From: Zea mays
Taxonomy: Eukaryota > Streptophyta > Magnoliopsida > Poales > Poaceae
Assembly: GCF_902167145.1 (NCBI RefSeq)
Contig: NC_050097.1
Location: 47,600,095 to 47,664,094, forward strand
Length of the DNA stretch: 64,000 nt
Direction of reading: 5' to 3'
The notes beneath the pieces were generated by a model. That model worked only from the letters and a program-made list of their open reading frames with translations. It was not told the origin of the DNA and did no database searches. Both the position numbers and the translations under genes were made by a program. Below, one piece after another: positions 44,900 through 55,725 of the stretch; positions within the stretch are counted from its first letter, which is position 1, and every line of letters begins with the position of its first letter.

Positions 44900-45521
44900 G
44901 CGGACCGTCCGCCCATGGACCGCGGACCGTCCGCAGCATCAGGAAATGGACAGTCCGAGCAGCCTCGCAGACCGTCTGAGATCATCAGGGCGCGGACCGT
45001 CCGCCGCCCCAGCGCGGACCGTCCGCGACAGGGCAGAAAAAGGGGCAGAGCCCGCAGACTTGCCAGTTGTGCCCATTCACTTGTTCTCTCTAGCTCTCTT
45101 GTCACCAAATACTCTCCTGTGTCGAGTGTGCGCGGACGGTGAAGTAAAGTTGTGCGCGGACAGTCCGACAGCTTGTGGCAACATTCCATCGACATGTCTT
45201 CATCACGGTATCTTCAAATCTTGTGGATTTAATCAAATTTCATCAACTTTGAGATTATTTGGGTTTCTTCTCTGATCTGAAATTGAGCAGTGGGTTTCAA
45301 AATCTGATTGGTGGGATTGATAGTTCTCCTCAATATCAATGCTGTGCAAAATTTTGAACTTGTTTTGCTGGGTATTATCTGCAAAAACATCAATTTGAAC
45401 ACTTGTGGCGGCTAGGGTTCTTGGAGTCGCCCCTGGTCGGTCGCGGACCGTCCGCCCGGTGGACGCGGACCGTCCGGGCCTCTGGCGCGGACAGTCCGGC
45501 CCCCTAGCGCGGACCGTCCGG
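44900..45521. repeat. Internal palindrome array upstream of ORF3
   Basis: At least nine copies of GCGGACCGTCCGC or GCGGACAGTCCG, at 44900, 44922, 44992, 45014, 45156, 45443, 45465, 45487 and 45509, plus weaker variants. The motif is that of the E3 LTR U3, but this is not a copy of the LTR. Confidence 0.85.
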
Positions 45522-45551
45522 ACCCTGGCAGAGCATTACCATTCCATTCCT

Positions 45552-45558
45552 TTTATAA
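45552..45558 (+). promoter_or_regulatory. TATA-like motif between palindrome array and ORF3
   Basis: CCTTTTATAAGTGG, 31 bp after the last palindrome of the internal array, mirroring the array-then-TATA order of the LTR. A transcript would start around 45580-45590, before ORF3. Not proven to be a promoter. Confidence 0.45.
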
Positions 45559-45737
45559 GTGGTGATTGATATCAATTATTTATCCATGGATGTCTGTCAC
45601 TTTGTTGCAGTGGTTTTGGTGGTCTCCGCAAGAAACTTGCAGGTCGCTTTAAATCCAAGCGCCCTCGTGGCAATGATGATGACTATACACCGACCACTGA
45701 TTCAGAGGCCCAATCCTCAGCTGGGGGCACTGAATCC

Positions 45738-47162
45738 ATGGATGCTGAAGATTTTCTTCATGTTCATCCAGATTATCCCATTGATATCCAAGGATGGACT
45801 TATCCCAAGCGGAGATTTTCTATGGCTGAGTACTGCTCTAGACGGACTGTGAACCAGTATGCTCTGCCATCAGATACAAATATCCAGTTTTTCCACACTC
45901 AGCTGCAGTTTGATGTCTTTTGGGGCACCCTGGTGGATACCAATTTTCATAAGCATCAGGTGATTGATTGGTCCTTCTTGCTCAGTCAATCAGTCATGGA
46001 GGGTCTCATCCCCAAATTTGAAACATGTGGGTTATATCAGTTTATGGGGCAGCGCACCGATTTCAATGAAATGGCAGTTAAACAATTCTTGGCTACCTTA
46101 GAGATTGATATTGCAGAAGAATCTATCACCTGGATGACTGGCTTCAAGCGGTATTCTGCTTCTTTTGCTGACTTTGCCGCTGCCAACAGTCTGGACTATG
46201 GCACCATTTCTGCTGGGGTGGATCTTTATACTGAAGATAATTTTGAGGATTTTGTGCAGTTTTATGAGCCAGCCAGGCTTGGTATACCCAGGAGGTTTGG
46301 AGAAACAGCAGGACTCAGACATCATCCTGCTGTCATCAACAAGATTGCCAGAGTCACCATTCTTCCCAAGAGTGGTGATAAGAGTAAAATTCGAGATAAG
46401 TTCTGGAACATAATCCAGCACATCATGAATGGTGAAGTCATGAACATTGTTCTTTTCATGATGAGGCAGCTTAATGATTTAAAGATGGACAAGAATCAAA
46501 ATTTGGCATATGCTCCATACATTATGGCTCTCATCAAATCCAAGACAAGATTTGAGGGCCCATGCGAGATTGTTCACACTCCATTCAGGCCTTTTAAGAA
46601 TGAGATAGGGTTTCTCACCAGGCCACTCACTCCATTCCCAGATGATGAGGAAGACCCTGGCTATGAGGGTGGAGCAGTTCCTAATGTTGAGGAACAGCAG
46701 ATGCCTCCTCCTCCACCTCCTCCTCAGCCTCAGCACTATTGGGAGCCTGCTCCAGGATATTTTGATCCTTATTTTCACAATATGCAGCAAGGGCTGGAGA
46801 CTCATATTGATACTCGCTTTGAGGGGTTGATGTCACATGTGGATCACCGCCTCGATGACATGCAGTCTCGCTTTGACAGCAACTGGGATGCGCTCAACTC
46901 TGAATTTTCTGACTTTCGTGATCAAATTCACACTAATGTCACTGATCCCATCATGTCAAGGCTGAATAATATGCAACAAAGTTTTCAAGATAACATGGGT
47001 GCTCTCTCCAGTCAGTTTGACAATCTTTCTACAACTGACAACATGCATGATATAAGTCAGAGGCAGCAGCAGCTCCAGCAGGACTTTGGCCAGTTCTCCT
47101 CCCTGTTTGACACCTTCAGCACTCATTATTACAACATGCATCCTCCGCCGAGTGATCAGTAA
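45738..47162 (+). CDS. E3 ORF3, accessory protein at the env position
   Basis: 474 residues from ATG 45738 (TCCATGG context). The frame is open back to 45570, so a longer product (adding a basic GLRKKLAGRFKSKRPRG stretch) could follow from splicing at CTTTGTTGCAG (ends 45610). Residues 1-290 look globular (FWGTLVDTNFHKHQVIDWSF, ITWMTGFKRYSASFADFAA, MNIVLFMMRQLNDL). Residues about 318-330 are proline-rich, and the last 115 form heptad-like helices (DHRLDDMQSRFDSNWDAL). No signal peptide or membrane segment is visible, so it is not an obvious envelope protein. By eye the pattern recalls the putative plant transposon protein family found in other plant retroelements; that is weak. Intact reading frame. 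Confidence 0.75.
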   Translation: MDAEDFLHVHPDYPIDIQGWTYPKRRFSMAEYCSRRTVNQYALPSDTNIQFFHTQLQFDVFWGTLVDTNFHKHQVIDWSFLLSQSVMEGLIPKFETCGLYQFMGQRTDFNEMAVKQFLATLEIDIAEESITWMTGFKRYSASFADFAAANSLDYGTISAGVDLYTEDNFEDFVQFYEPARLGIPRRFGETAGLRHHPAVINKIARVTILPKSGDKSKIRDKFWNIIQHIMNGEVMNIVLFMMRQLNDLKMDKNQNLAYAPYIMALIKSKTRFEGPCEIVHTPFRPFKNEIGFLTRPLTPFPDDEEDPGYEGGAVPNVEEQQMPPPPPPPQPQHYWEPAPGYFDPYFHNMQQGLETHIDTRFEGLMSHVDHRLDDMQSRFDSNWDALNSEFSDFRDQIHTNVTDPIMSRLNNMQQSFQDNMGALSSQFDNLSTTDNMHDISQRQQQLQQDFGQFSSLFDTFSTHYYNMHPPPSDQ

Positions 47163-47773
47163 GGCCTCTCCTTTGTGGCAATTGATGCCAAAGGGGGAGA
47201 GAAGTGATGAGAAGTTGTCAGGCGTCTCCTTCAGGGGGAGTTGGTGGTTCTATGTGGACACTAAGACCATGCATATGCATTTTACCTTTTTCATGCCGCT
47301 TTAGTTTATGTCTTATGCATTTGGAACTTGGTTTGATCTATTAACTCTAGGTCGTATGTCTGTGGACTATTATCTGTAATATTCTGTGGGATGAACTATG
47401 TTTTAGTTCAAATTACTCTGTGTGTGGTTAATCGAGATGTGATTATAATTGCTGCGCTCACTCTACGAATCATCTCTTGTATGCCTCGATAACCATGTTT
47501 GTAGGAAAGTCTCCATCAAGCTCCAATATATTATGTGTGTTATATCTTCAACTTCAAATAATCCTGCACACACTTAGGGGGAGCCTTTCTTGCATACTGA
47601 GTTTTTATTGGGATTTATCTATCTTTTGGACAGAACTTCAAATCAAGATAAGTCCTATGAAACTCATCTCCAAAATCTATCTTATACCTTTGGTATGAGA
47701 GAGATTTGGAGAAACTAAACTTCTCTTTAATATACTATGTGGTGTTGTCATCAATTACCAAAAAGGGGGAGAT
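47163..47773 (+). other. E3 3' tail with multiple polypurine tracts
   Basis: Non-coding. Polypurine copies AAAGGGGGAGAGA at 47190, CAGGGGGAG at 47232 and AGGGGGAG at 47576, then the functional one AAAAAGGGGGAGAT at 47760-47773. The first lies in TTGATGCCAAAGGGGGAGA, present word for word in the E1 tail near 6501. Confidence 0.85.
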
Positions 47774-49460
47774 TGTGAATCATCTAGGCCCCTTTGGTAA
47801 TGTTTTGGTAATTAATGACAACTACTTGTGGACTAACGATTCTTGGAGAAATAAGAATGCAGGGTTGGACCACATAGAAATAAGAACGTTGAAGAGTCAT
47901 ACGCATTGGTTGTGGATCAGATGAAGGCAAAGGTATAATATAGGTTTTACTTTTGCCGGTCTTGAGGAGTTTAGAGAAGATACCTGACCGGATTAGTAGG
48001 CTAGATAGCCGTACTATTAAGAGGGGTCAATGACTTAGATCTGTGTAAAACTTAGTGCCTCATAGAGCATCAAGTAGTTGCATTTGCATAAGGACTAACA
48101 GTGCTTCTCATTTCGTGAATTAAAAGTTCATTCAAAAGCTTGTTTGAAACTTGAGAAGTCTTGGTCGCGCGGACTGTCCGGCCCTTGGGGGCGGACCGTC
48201 CGCGATCCTCCAGAGGGTCCGAGGTTTGACCATTTGTATTGACTCTGTGTTCTTTTGCATTGCGGACCGTCCGGGCCTTAGGGCCGGACCGTCCGCAGTC
48301 CTGACCAGAGGAAGGTGGCTTCGGGTCAGTCCCTGAATTATAGGCGGACGGTCCGCCTGTGAGGCGCGGACGGTCCGCATGTGTCTAACTCGTTTTGGAC
48401 AGGGACTGTGTGTTTTTATTGATTTGTACTACGGACGGTCCGGGGGACCAGTCCGGACAGTACTGTCTCAGGTCGCGGACGGTCCGGGATTTATAGCCGG
48501 ACGGTCCGCGTGTGTTAACTCCGTTTGATCCGAGGCTCGGGTGTTTGAAATTGCCAGGTCGCGGACGGTCCGGCCTTGAAGGGCGGACTGTCCGGACCCA
48601 CCTTTTTGAGTCTGCTCTGACATGTTTCAACGGTCATTATAGCCGTTATGGTGTACGGCGGACCGTCCGGCCCTAGGGCGCGGACGGTCCGCGTGTGCGC
48701 AGAACTGCCCCCTTTTGCACATAACGGTTGGTTTTAGATGGGGGACTATAAATAGAAGGGTAGCTCGTGTGTGAGACCTCTCTTGGCCATTCCTTGCACA
48801 CATTGAGCTCATTTGTGATCCTCCAACTCACTCTCTCACACTCTTTGCTTGAGATTGCATTCTAGTGAGAGATTGAGGGTTCCTAGTGCATTTGCATCAT
48901 TTGGTGATTCTTGAGGCACTAGGTGGTACACCGAGCAAGCGTCGTTGGCTTGTTACTCTTGGAGGTTGCCGCCTCCTAGACGGCTCGGGTGATTGTCTCC
49001 GTCGAGCTCTCCAAGAAGATTGTGGAGAAGCCGCGGTGTTGATTGTGAGGGGTTCGCGCCTACCTCGCCGGAGCGGCAAAGGTGACATTAGTGGAATCGA
49101 GGTATTGAGTGATTTCTTGTCCACTTGGCTCAAAGATCAAGTCGTGTCTTGATAGAGGAGCAAGTGAGAGCTTGAAGTCCACCTCAACGTGGATTAGGGG
49201 TGATCGGCAAATCACCGATACCACAGGATAAATTTCGGTGTCTATTCCTTCTCGCATTACGCATTGCCTTGCAATTGATTAGTGTTTTGCTTATTGTTCT
49301 TCAAGTATTCAATCTCCGTAGTTGTCTTTCATACATTGTTTACTTATTGACACTAGTAAATTTATCCCTCTTGTTGAATTGATTAAATTTACTTAGTATT
49401 GTTGTTTTTAGTCAAAACCGTCTATTCACCCCCCCTCTAGCCGGTGTCCTAGATCCTACA
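47774..49460 (+). repeat. E3 3' LTR
   Basis: 1687 bp, directly after the polypurine tract AAAAAGGGGGAGAT. Confidence 0.95.
48171..48698. repeat. Palindrome array in E3 3' LTR U3
   Basis: Same array as 28695-29222. Two of the few LTR differences fall here and improve the last two palindromes (GTGGAC to GCGGAC). Confidence 0.88.
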
Positions 49461-49465
49461 CTGTT
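49461..49465. repeat. TSD of E3, right copy (CTGTT)
   Basis: Follows the CCTACA terminus of E3. Confidence 0.93.
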
Positions 49466-49502
49466 TGAAGGGGAATGAGGGTGGACGAGAAAAAGGGCGA
49501 TT

Positions 49503-50330
49503 TTAATTTGAAGGTCGGATCACAAACCGTTGCTTCTTCGCCTGGCCCTGATTAGGCCTCTCACCACCGAATCCCTTATTCTTCCCAGAATTTGCGTATT
49601 TTGCTTCAACAGATAAGGCTGTGCTGACAGCCTTTCCATATGTGAGGTCTATGCATGTGGCCATCTTTCTCCGTAGCCGATCATTTAAACCCCGCATAAA
49701 ACAGTTCTTCTTCTTTAAATCAGTATTCACCTGGTCGATGGCATACTGCGACAGGTGATTGAACTTGTTGAGATATTGAGTGACGGTATCTCCCCCTTGT
49801 TGTAACTTCATAAATTCCTCTTGTTTCATATGCAGCACTCCTTCGGGTATGTAGTGCTCACGGAAGGCTGCTTTAAACTCATCCCAGGTGACTTGATGGT
49901 TGACAGGTTGAATAGCCACAAAATTTCCCCACCAGGTACTGGCAGGACCACGTAGTTGTTGTGCTGCGAACAACGGCTTCTGCGTCTCTGAGCAACGGAG
50001 AAGACCAAACTTTTGTTCAATAACCCGAATCCACTCATCAGCTTCTAGGGGATCTTCTGCCTTGACGAATAGAGGTGGACGGGTTTCGGAGAAGTCCAGA
50101 TAGGTGGTTTCACGAGGGCCATGCGGATAACCTCTTCCCGCCTGCTGCTGGAATTGCTGCTGACCCGCCATTTCCCTAAGGAAGCGGGTATTGTCTGCGG
50201 TGGCATTCACCAAGGCGGCAATCGCCTCGGCTAACGTGGGAGGAACCGGAGGTGGGTTTGGGGTAACATCCCTTCCCCCAGAAGTTCCGGCTGCGTCCTG
50301 TCCTCGAGTCCTGGTCGGCATATGTGGCAA
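49503..50330 (-). pseudogene. gag: E2 gag, N-terminal part (capsid), ends at in-frame TAA
   Basis: 275 residues from MPHMPTRTRGQDAAG. The retrotransposon gag domain runs from about residue 85 to 235 (motifs ADEWIRVIEQKFG, ASTWWGNFVA, FKAAFREHYIPEG, FMRGLNDRLRRKM). It stops at TAA (49503-49505) after RFVIRPSN. Beyond it the same frame is open for 14 codons up to the E3 insertion at 49461, and continues in frame at 28292 into the zinc-knuckle/protease part. So the stop is a nonsense change inside gag, upstream of the nucleocapsid knuckle. E3 then split the gene physically 42 bp further on. Confidence 0.85.
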
Positions 50331-50511
50331 AGAACATTTGAAGTAAACATAATGTGCCAGAGAAAACCTTCCATTTTACATTACTATAAAAAGTAATGAT
50401 ACAGACTCGATATTACATAACAGGATACATTACCCATTATACAAAAGTTCAACCTATTACACAACAATACACCCTACAATACACTACTCTACCTTTACTT
50501 CTATTACACCA

Positions 50512-51096
50512 TTATTCCTGCTTGCCATTACTCTTGGCGGCCTCATCGTCAGGTGTGGGTGTCCAGACATCAACCAACCTCAAAGAAGGAGGGGGCTCAA
50601 AAAGGTCTAACTCCCCACCCAGCGCGCGTCCCGCAACGTGAGATGGTCCGGCTTCTGCCTCAGCAGGATGTGCAGGCTCACTAGGGTGTAATTGTGAGTA
50701 TAGTATATGGACTTCCTCATGCAACGTATTGCAGTAAACCTGCAGGTCATCGACAGTCGAGCTAAGTTCTTTAATTCGGGCCTGAGCCCTTGCTTCCTTA
50801 GCACACATTAGCAAACGAGACTGTACTACCCAGTCAAGTGCTAAGTCTCGATCAGCGAGCTGATCCTGCAGATGTCGGATGTCCCTTCTCAGTTCATTGA
50901 TTCTATCTCCGTCGGCGACCCAAGCATCGGTCCTGTGTTGCAGCGCTGTTTGAAGTCGACTCACTCGGGCTTCAAGGTCTCCGATGGGGTCATTGCTTCC
51001 ACTGCTGCTGCTTTCATGTCGGGGAGCCAATTGATGCCGAGGCACCCCAATTGGTCCCGTAGACTTGCGTGCCGTTAGCCTGGTGCGTGGCGGCAT
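50512..51096 (-). CDS. E2 extra ORF upstream of gag (ORF0-like)
   Basis: Predicted protein of about 194 residues starting MPPRTRLTARKS; the open frame extends 16 codons further to an ATG at 51144. A polypyrimidine tract ending TTAG lies just before the chosen ATG. The middle is charged and heptad-like (for example RINELRRDIRHLQDQLADRD), so a coiled coil is likely. The C-terminus is acidic and Pro-rich. It lies on the same strand as gag, between the primer site and gag. Related rice chromoviruses (RIRE3/RIRE8) are remembered to carry an ORF0 here; function unknown. No membrane segment or enzyme motif is visible. Confidence 0.6.
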   Translation of the reverse strand: MPPRTRLTARKSTGPIGVPRHQLAPRHESSSSGSNDPIGDLEARVSRLQTALQHRTDAWVADGDRINELRRDIRHLQDQLADRDLALDWVVQSRLLMCAKEARAQARIKELSSTVDDLQVYCNTLHEEVHILYSQLHPSEPAHPAEAEAGPSHVAGRALGGELDLFEPPPSLRLVDVWTPTPDDEAAKSNGKQE

Positions 51097-51321
51097 CTTT
51101 CTAAGGGGGAAAATGTTATTAGTATAGTGCTTAGCATGATGCATGTATAATTACAGAATCAACCTTAGTTGATTCAACCTTTTATACATTGCACTCTTCC
51201 TATCTGGTCTTTAAGATAGACTCTTCAGAATACTTAGGTAAGAAGAGAAAAGAGTTTTTAGGTAAGACTTTTTGAAAAATCCTTTTGAAGATGCCTCATA
51301 ATATCTGCAAAGAAGGGCTAC

Positions 51322-51333
51322 GCTCCGATACTA
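51322..51333 (-). other. E2 primer-binding site
   Basis: Minus strand TAGTATCGGAGC two bases inside the LTR end, similar to the initiator-Met primer site TGGTATCAGAGC with two mismatches. It confirms that 51336-55373 is the 5' LTR. Confidence 0.75.
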
Positions 51334-51335
51334 GC

Positions 51336-54300
51336 TGTGACGGAACCTCCCAAGTAATTAGGCCCACCTACAGTTGTCCTTGTCCAACGGACCTCAGACA
51401 ACCCTGTAGGTGCCCCTGAACTACTTGACAAGTTCGGTATCTTTTCTTACCTTACCAGGAACGTTTCACCCATCTTGCAAACATTACATAACATCGGAGA
51501 TAAAGAAATGCGGAAGCAATTATATAAACTTACATTTATTTAGAAAGTAAGATTAAGTTACTTATTACAGACCAGAATTAAAGGCGAGTGCAGAGTAGTA
51601 ATATTATACAAACCAAGGGAGGCACAAACTCCTCCCGATAAGCTAAAAACAAAAGATCCTAAATGGAGGACTGAGTCCTCCCGCACTTCAGTCTTGTTTT
51701 TCCTCATTTGGTACCACCTTGGAGCAAAAGCAACAAAAATTTGTCGCTTCCTCACCTAAAAACAACAAAGGGATAAACCCTGAGTATGGAATTACTCAGC
51801 AAGTCTTACCCGACTAAGGAAAAGACTCTCAAGGGTATGCTGGATAAATAGGAGTCAAGGAGAGGCTTTAGCAAAAATCAACTTATACTTTTGCAGAAGT
51901 AGCTTACTAAAGTGAGTCCTTACTTTCAATCTTTTAACGCCATATTAAGTATTAATAAACTCTATTTGCATCTAGTCTAATTTCACATCACATCAAGACA
52001 ACATCATTTTTATCCATAGTGTTCACGTCCTGACTTTAGGTTGCAGGGAAGTGACCAAGTCTTCATAACCGCGAAGGTACGGCGATCCGAATCGATTATA
52101 CTCAGCTGAGGATCTCCAATCACACGACATATGTAGCACTTAACCCTTGCATATGTCAACCCGCCACCGGGGTTCTTAAGACCGGATCAGGTTCACGCAA
52201 ACCGAGAGCACAGATACACCACCGTCCGGCCTCTTGCCACGGAGGGTACACGCTACTCTCGCCACCGCTCCACGCCCATTTCGTGTTATCTTATTCCGGC
52301 CTTAGTCTGCCCGAGGCAAGGCTTACCCATGACGAGGCATGTGACCAGTTAAAGGGTCCTCGGTCAGCACGCCTACATACGCGTTAATCCTTAACCAACC
52401 TGGGTAGAACATCACCTGTTCCTAACCCAAGTCTCAATTTAAGTATTTCCATCCTTAGGATTGTGTCTGTTCCTTAGGATGAAAGAGCATCACGGGGAAC
52501 TTTGCAGTAAGATCCCACTATTGCTCCAATGAAAATATTCTTGCAGGTAGAAGCCATCCTCTCCATGGTTAAATTGAGGATAACCTCTATTCACAAGATC
52601 TAAGCAAGGCTAAGCATTTTTGTAAATCATATTTTGATACCTCACAGAAGTATCTAAAAAGGTATGGATATCAAGGAAAGCAATGCATCAAAGGGTTGCA
52701 AGTAACTCCTATGAACCTAATGCACATTTCACTAGACTTAAGTGTGCAAAAAGTATTTAAAAACACAAGGAAAGGGGTTGCATGCACCGGGGCTTGCCTT
52801 CGTTCACAGGTGAATCAGGCTCAGATCCGCAGATATCAAAGTAAAAACAATTCACGGCCTGAGACTCCGAAGGTGGTGGTGGTGTCTCCTCTTCAGTTAC
52901 TTCGATTTCTTCCTCACGTTCTAATCATAACCATACATATGTATAAGAATGGATGCCATGGGATGCTCATGAGGATGCAAAGATAACATAAACTTATTAT
53001 TTATGTCTTGAATACAACTTTCCTTCACGGAATTCCGGGAACTTAGGGTTTCCGGAGTCGGTAAAGGAGTTCATAGGGCAGGGGGGGTGTTTTGGGGTTT
53101 GGTGATCAAACAAGGTCCAAAACAATTCAAACTCTACCCAAGGCTCCTAAATATTGTTTTAAGCTCCCATAAAAAGTTTGGGCATTTTTGGACTTACCAA
53201 TTATTTTCTAAAAATCCATAACTAACATTTTTAACCACTTTAAATACTCTAAAATTTCTTACTTCCACTAAAAATCACAAACTTATTTTTATTAAATACT
53301 ATGGAAAATAAGAAGCCTAGGAAAATTGGTCTCATATTTTTAGGATTTTCCTGTAATTTTCTACATATTTCTAAAGCTCTGCTGAAAAAGAAAAAGGAAA
53401 AGGTTTCAACAGTAATGGGCTGGATTCAGCCCAGGCGGCCCAGTCCAGAGAGGAAAGGCGCCCGCGCGCGCCCGCGCCCTGGCATCTTTGCAGAAGAGAC
53501 CCTGAGTTTCTGACTAACTGAAGACGAGCTTCTTCACTGTTTCTGTGTGTCGCTGACCGATTACAAAAAGGCCCCTGCACTTCTACCTATTCACGACTGG
53601 AAGTCCACGACGGCGCTCGCGCACAGCCGCGCTCCGGCGAGCATCTACGCCGGCCGATTGGGACAACGGCTAGGGTTTCCAAGTGACTGACACGGAATTG
53701 GATCTACCCCGACCATTTCCCCCAACATAATTTCGTTATTGGACACAAGGTTTGGTCTAGCCACGGCGACCGTGGACAAGGCGGACCGATGAGTGCGTTC
53801 CCGTCGATTCATGGCAGTCTAATTCGATTTAACGGGTCGGTGAGCATCAAGAGCAAGCAAGGATGTTGAAACAAGGAAACCGAGGGTGAGATTGGACCTG
53901 AATCGGGCTGACCGCGGCGGAGTTGAGTTCTACGGTGGCGGAAACCGTGATTGGGGAAAACGAGTAATTCTCAGTCACTGGTGGATAATCCGGTGCAAGG
54001 TTTGGTGCAACTGATGCGTAACTATCCTACGGAGTGGCGGGGGCACTCAATTTATAGCGAGGGGAAGCAGTGGCTCTCAATTTGACCGCGATGTGTTGGC
54101 GGCCGGAGACGGGGAAGAAGCCTGGCGCGCGCAGTTACGTGGCCAACGGCGTGGCAACCTCCCCGACAATGATGAGATGGCCCAAGGGAATCACGGCGAC
54201 ACGGTAGAAAAACTAGGCCACGCGGCGGAGGACCGTCGACCGGAGTTGGAGAAGAAACGCGAGCTGCGGATGCGCTGGCAAGCTTTCCGCGCGGCGGTTT

Positions 54301-55373
54301 CCGGTGAGGGCACGGGGTTGCCGCTTAACCTGAGTTCGCCACCTAGGTAACTTTTTGCCACGATGCCAAGGAACTTTACCGCGACCACCGACGACCGGTC
54401 ACGCCGCGGTGGCGTTCTTATCGCCGGCGGGGAGATCTTTTGGCGCTGGCGGTCTGATCGCTAACAGAGCACTGTACCATGGGATCGCCATTCAGTCCAT
54501 CTGACAGCCCAAGTTGGAGCTTGATTTCCTTCGATTTTTATGTGGCACCAGAACTAGCCTTCTGCATCAAAGTTGTAGTGCCACCTACCAGCTACAAGTT
54601 TGTTATGGAAATCATTCACAAATTTGCACTGGATCTCAGCTGAATTGACTCTCAAACTTAGAGCAAAGTCACTGTTAACTTGAAATTCAGACTATTTCAG
54701 CCTGACAGTCCAACTTTAGGCATGATTATCTTCAGTTTTTCCTTAACAACAATGCCCACACCTTTAAGCAAAGTTGTTCTCCTATAGTTGAGCTTCAATT
54801 TTGGTATGGTGACCTAGGGCAAAAACCCTATAATTTGAAAGATGCAAAGCTCCAAAGTTGAGCCAATTCTCTGATTTTCAGACTTAGAATAGAACTCAAT
54901 TGAGGTCCATTTTGCATTTAAGTCCAAAACCTAGGGTTTGGCTTTCAAGTCCACATATTTGTGAACCAATGACTTAAAATACTTATTTGGCTTGGTTTTT
55001 GCACTTTAGTCCAAAAGTGGATTAATTTTGCACATAAGCCCCTAGGGTTTGGTTTTAGGGTTTTCTAGGGTTCCAATAAGGGTTTCTGGTATCCCAGGGG
55101 TATAAGTGTGATTCAAGTTTATTCTTGGGGTCATTTTATGACTTTTACCCTAAAGTCTTTAGGTTTTCTTAACTTGGGTTAAGTTTTACCCCTTTAATCC
55201 CTATTTAGGGTTAAATTCCCTATCCAGGGTCCTATTTGCAAAACACTAAAACGATACAACTTGTTTGAAATTTTTGCCTAGTGAATGCACTCTAGGTGTG
55301 TCAAACATATGCAATGCCAATGCTTATGATGCCATGCTCAAGTTTTAGTTATAGTAACACCAGGGGTGTTACA
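51336..55373 (-). repeat. E2 5' LTR, intact, 4038 bp
   Basis: Full LTR in element orientation starting TGTAACACCCC at 55373 and ending at 51336. About 25 substitutions separate it from the other copy over 3839 comparable bases. It contains the promoter TATA box on the minus strand and no convincing gene. Confidence 0.94.
54049..54056 (-). promoter_or_regulatory. Candidate TATA box of E2 LTR promoter
   Basis: Minus strand reads TCGCTATAAATTGAG. The same motif occurs in the other LTR near 23406-23414. It lies 1.3 kb into the LTR, which would leave a long R-U5 region; no other clear TATA was noticed. Confidence 0.5.
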
Positions 55374-55378
55374 ATATA
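55374..55378. repeat. TSD of E2, right copy (ATATA)
   Basis: Follows the ACA terminus of E2. With 6807-6811 it fixes the insertion point in E1. Confidence 0.9.
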
Positions 55379-55482
55379 TGCCAAAATTGAATCAAAATAA
55401 ATTTGAGTTTTATTTGAAGTGATATTGCACTTGTTCTAGTTGCTTTATGTTGTGTTGGCATAAATCACCAAAAAGGGGAGAT
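55379..55482 (+). other. E1 3' end resumed after E2, with functional polypurine tract
   Basis: Continuation of the E1 non-coding tail after the E2 insertion. It ends CACCAAAAAGGGGAGAT immediately before the LTR TG, the expected priming site for plus-strand synthesis. Confidence 0.88.
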
Positions 55483-55725
55483 TGAAAGGGAAATGTGCCC
55501 TTGGGCCATTTCTAAGTATTTTGGTGATTGAGTGCCAACACAAGTGCTTAAATGTGAATCTATACCCATGGATGGACAAAGTGCAAATCAAGAGTAAAGG
55601 TATGTTTCTAAGCCTTAGTACATTGTTTTGAAGACTAATGTATTGTGTCTAAGTGCTTGAAACAGGAGAAATCGAGTCAGAGAAAAGTTGGCTGTGTACA
55701 GCCAAAAGGCTGTTCGGTCTGGAGC

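Larger units (their letters stand above)
44639..45569 (+). other. E3 spacer between pol and ORF3
   Basis: No credible gene. From 44900 to 45521 it holds a palindrome array like the U3 array of the E3 LTR, but with different intervening sequence. A TATA-like motif follows at 45552. The rest is AT-rich. Confidence 0.75.
28298..49460 (+). mobile_element. E3: three-ORF Sirevirus (Copia)
   Basis: Inserted in E2 gag with TSD CTGTT (28293-28297 and 49461-49465). LTRs are both 1687 bp with TGT..ACA termini and about six differences. Without E4 it is about 11.7 kb. Order: 5' LTR, Met-type primer site, gag (one frameshift), pol in +1 relative to gag, a 1.1-kb spacer with a palindrome array, ORF3, then a tail with four polypurine tracts and the 3' LTR. 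Pol is split only by E4. The maize family name is not certain (a Giepum- or Jienv-type Sirevirus is possible). Confidence 0.92.
6812..55373 (-). mobile_element. E2: Tekay-clade chromovirus (Gypsy)
   Basis: Inserted in the E1 3' UTR with TSD ATATA (6807-6811 and 55374-55378). Its termini are TGT..ACA. In element order: 5' LTR (51336-55373), Met-type primer site, extra ORF, gag, protease, RT-RNaseH-integrase-chromodomain, polypurine tract (24532-24550), 3' LTR (24531-22043 plus 8161-6812). Removing E5 and E3 leaves about 13.5 kb. The chromodomain tail, long LTRs and an LTR start of TGTAACACCCC fit the Tekay clade. The exact maize family (Tekay, xilon-diguus or other) is uncertain. The coding region is broken by one nonsense codon and one frameshift besides the E3 insertion. 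Confidence 0.9.
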
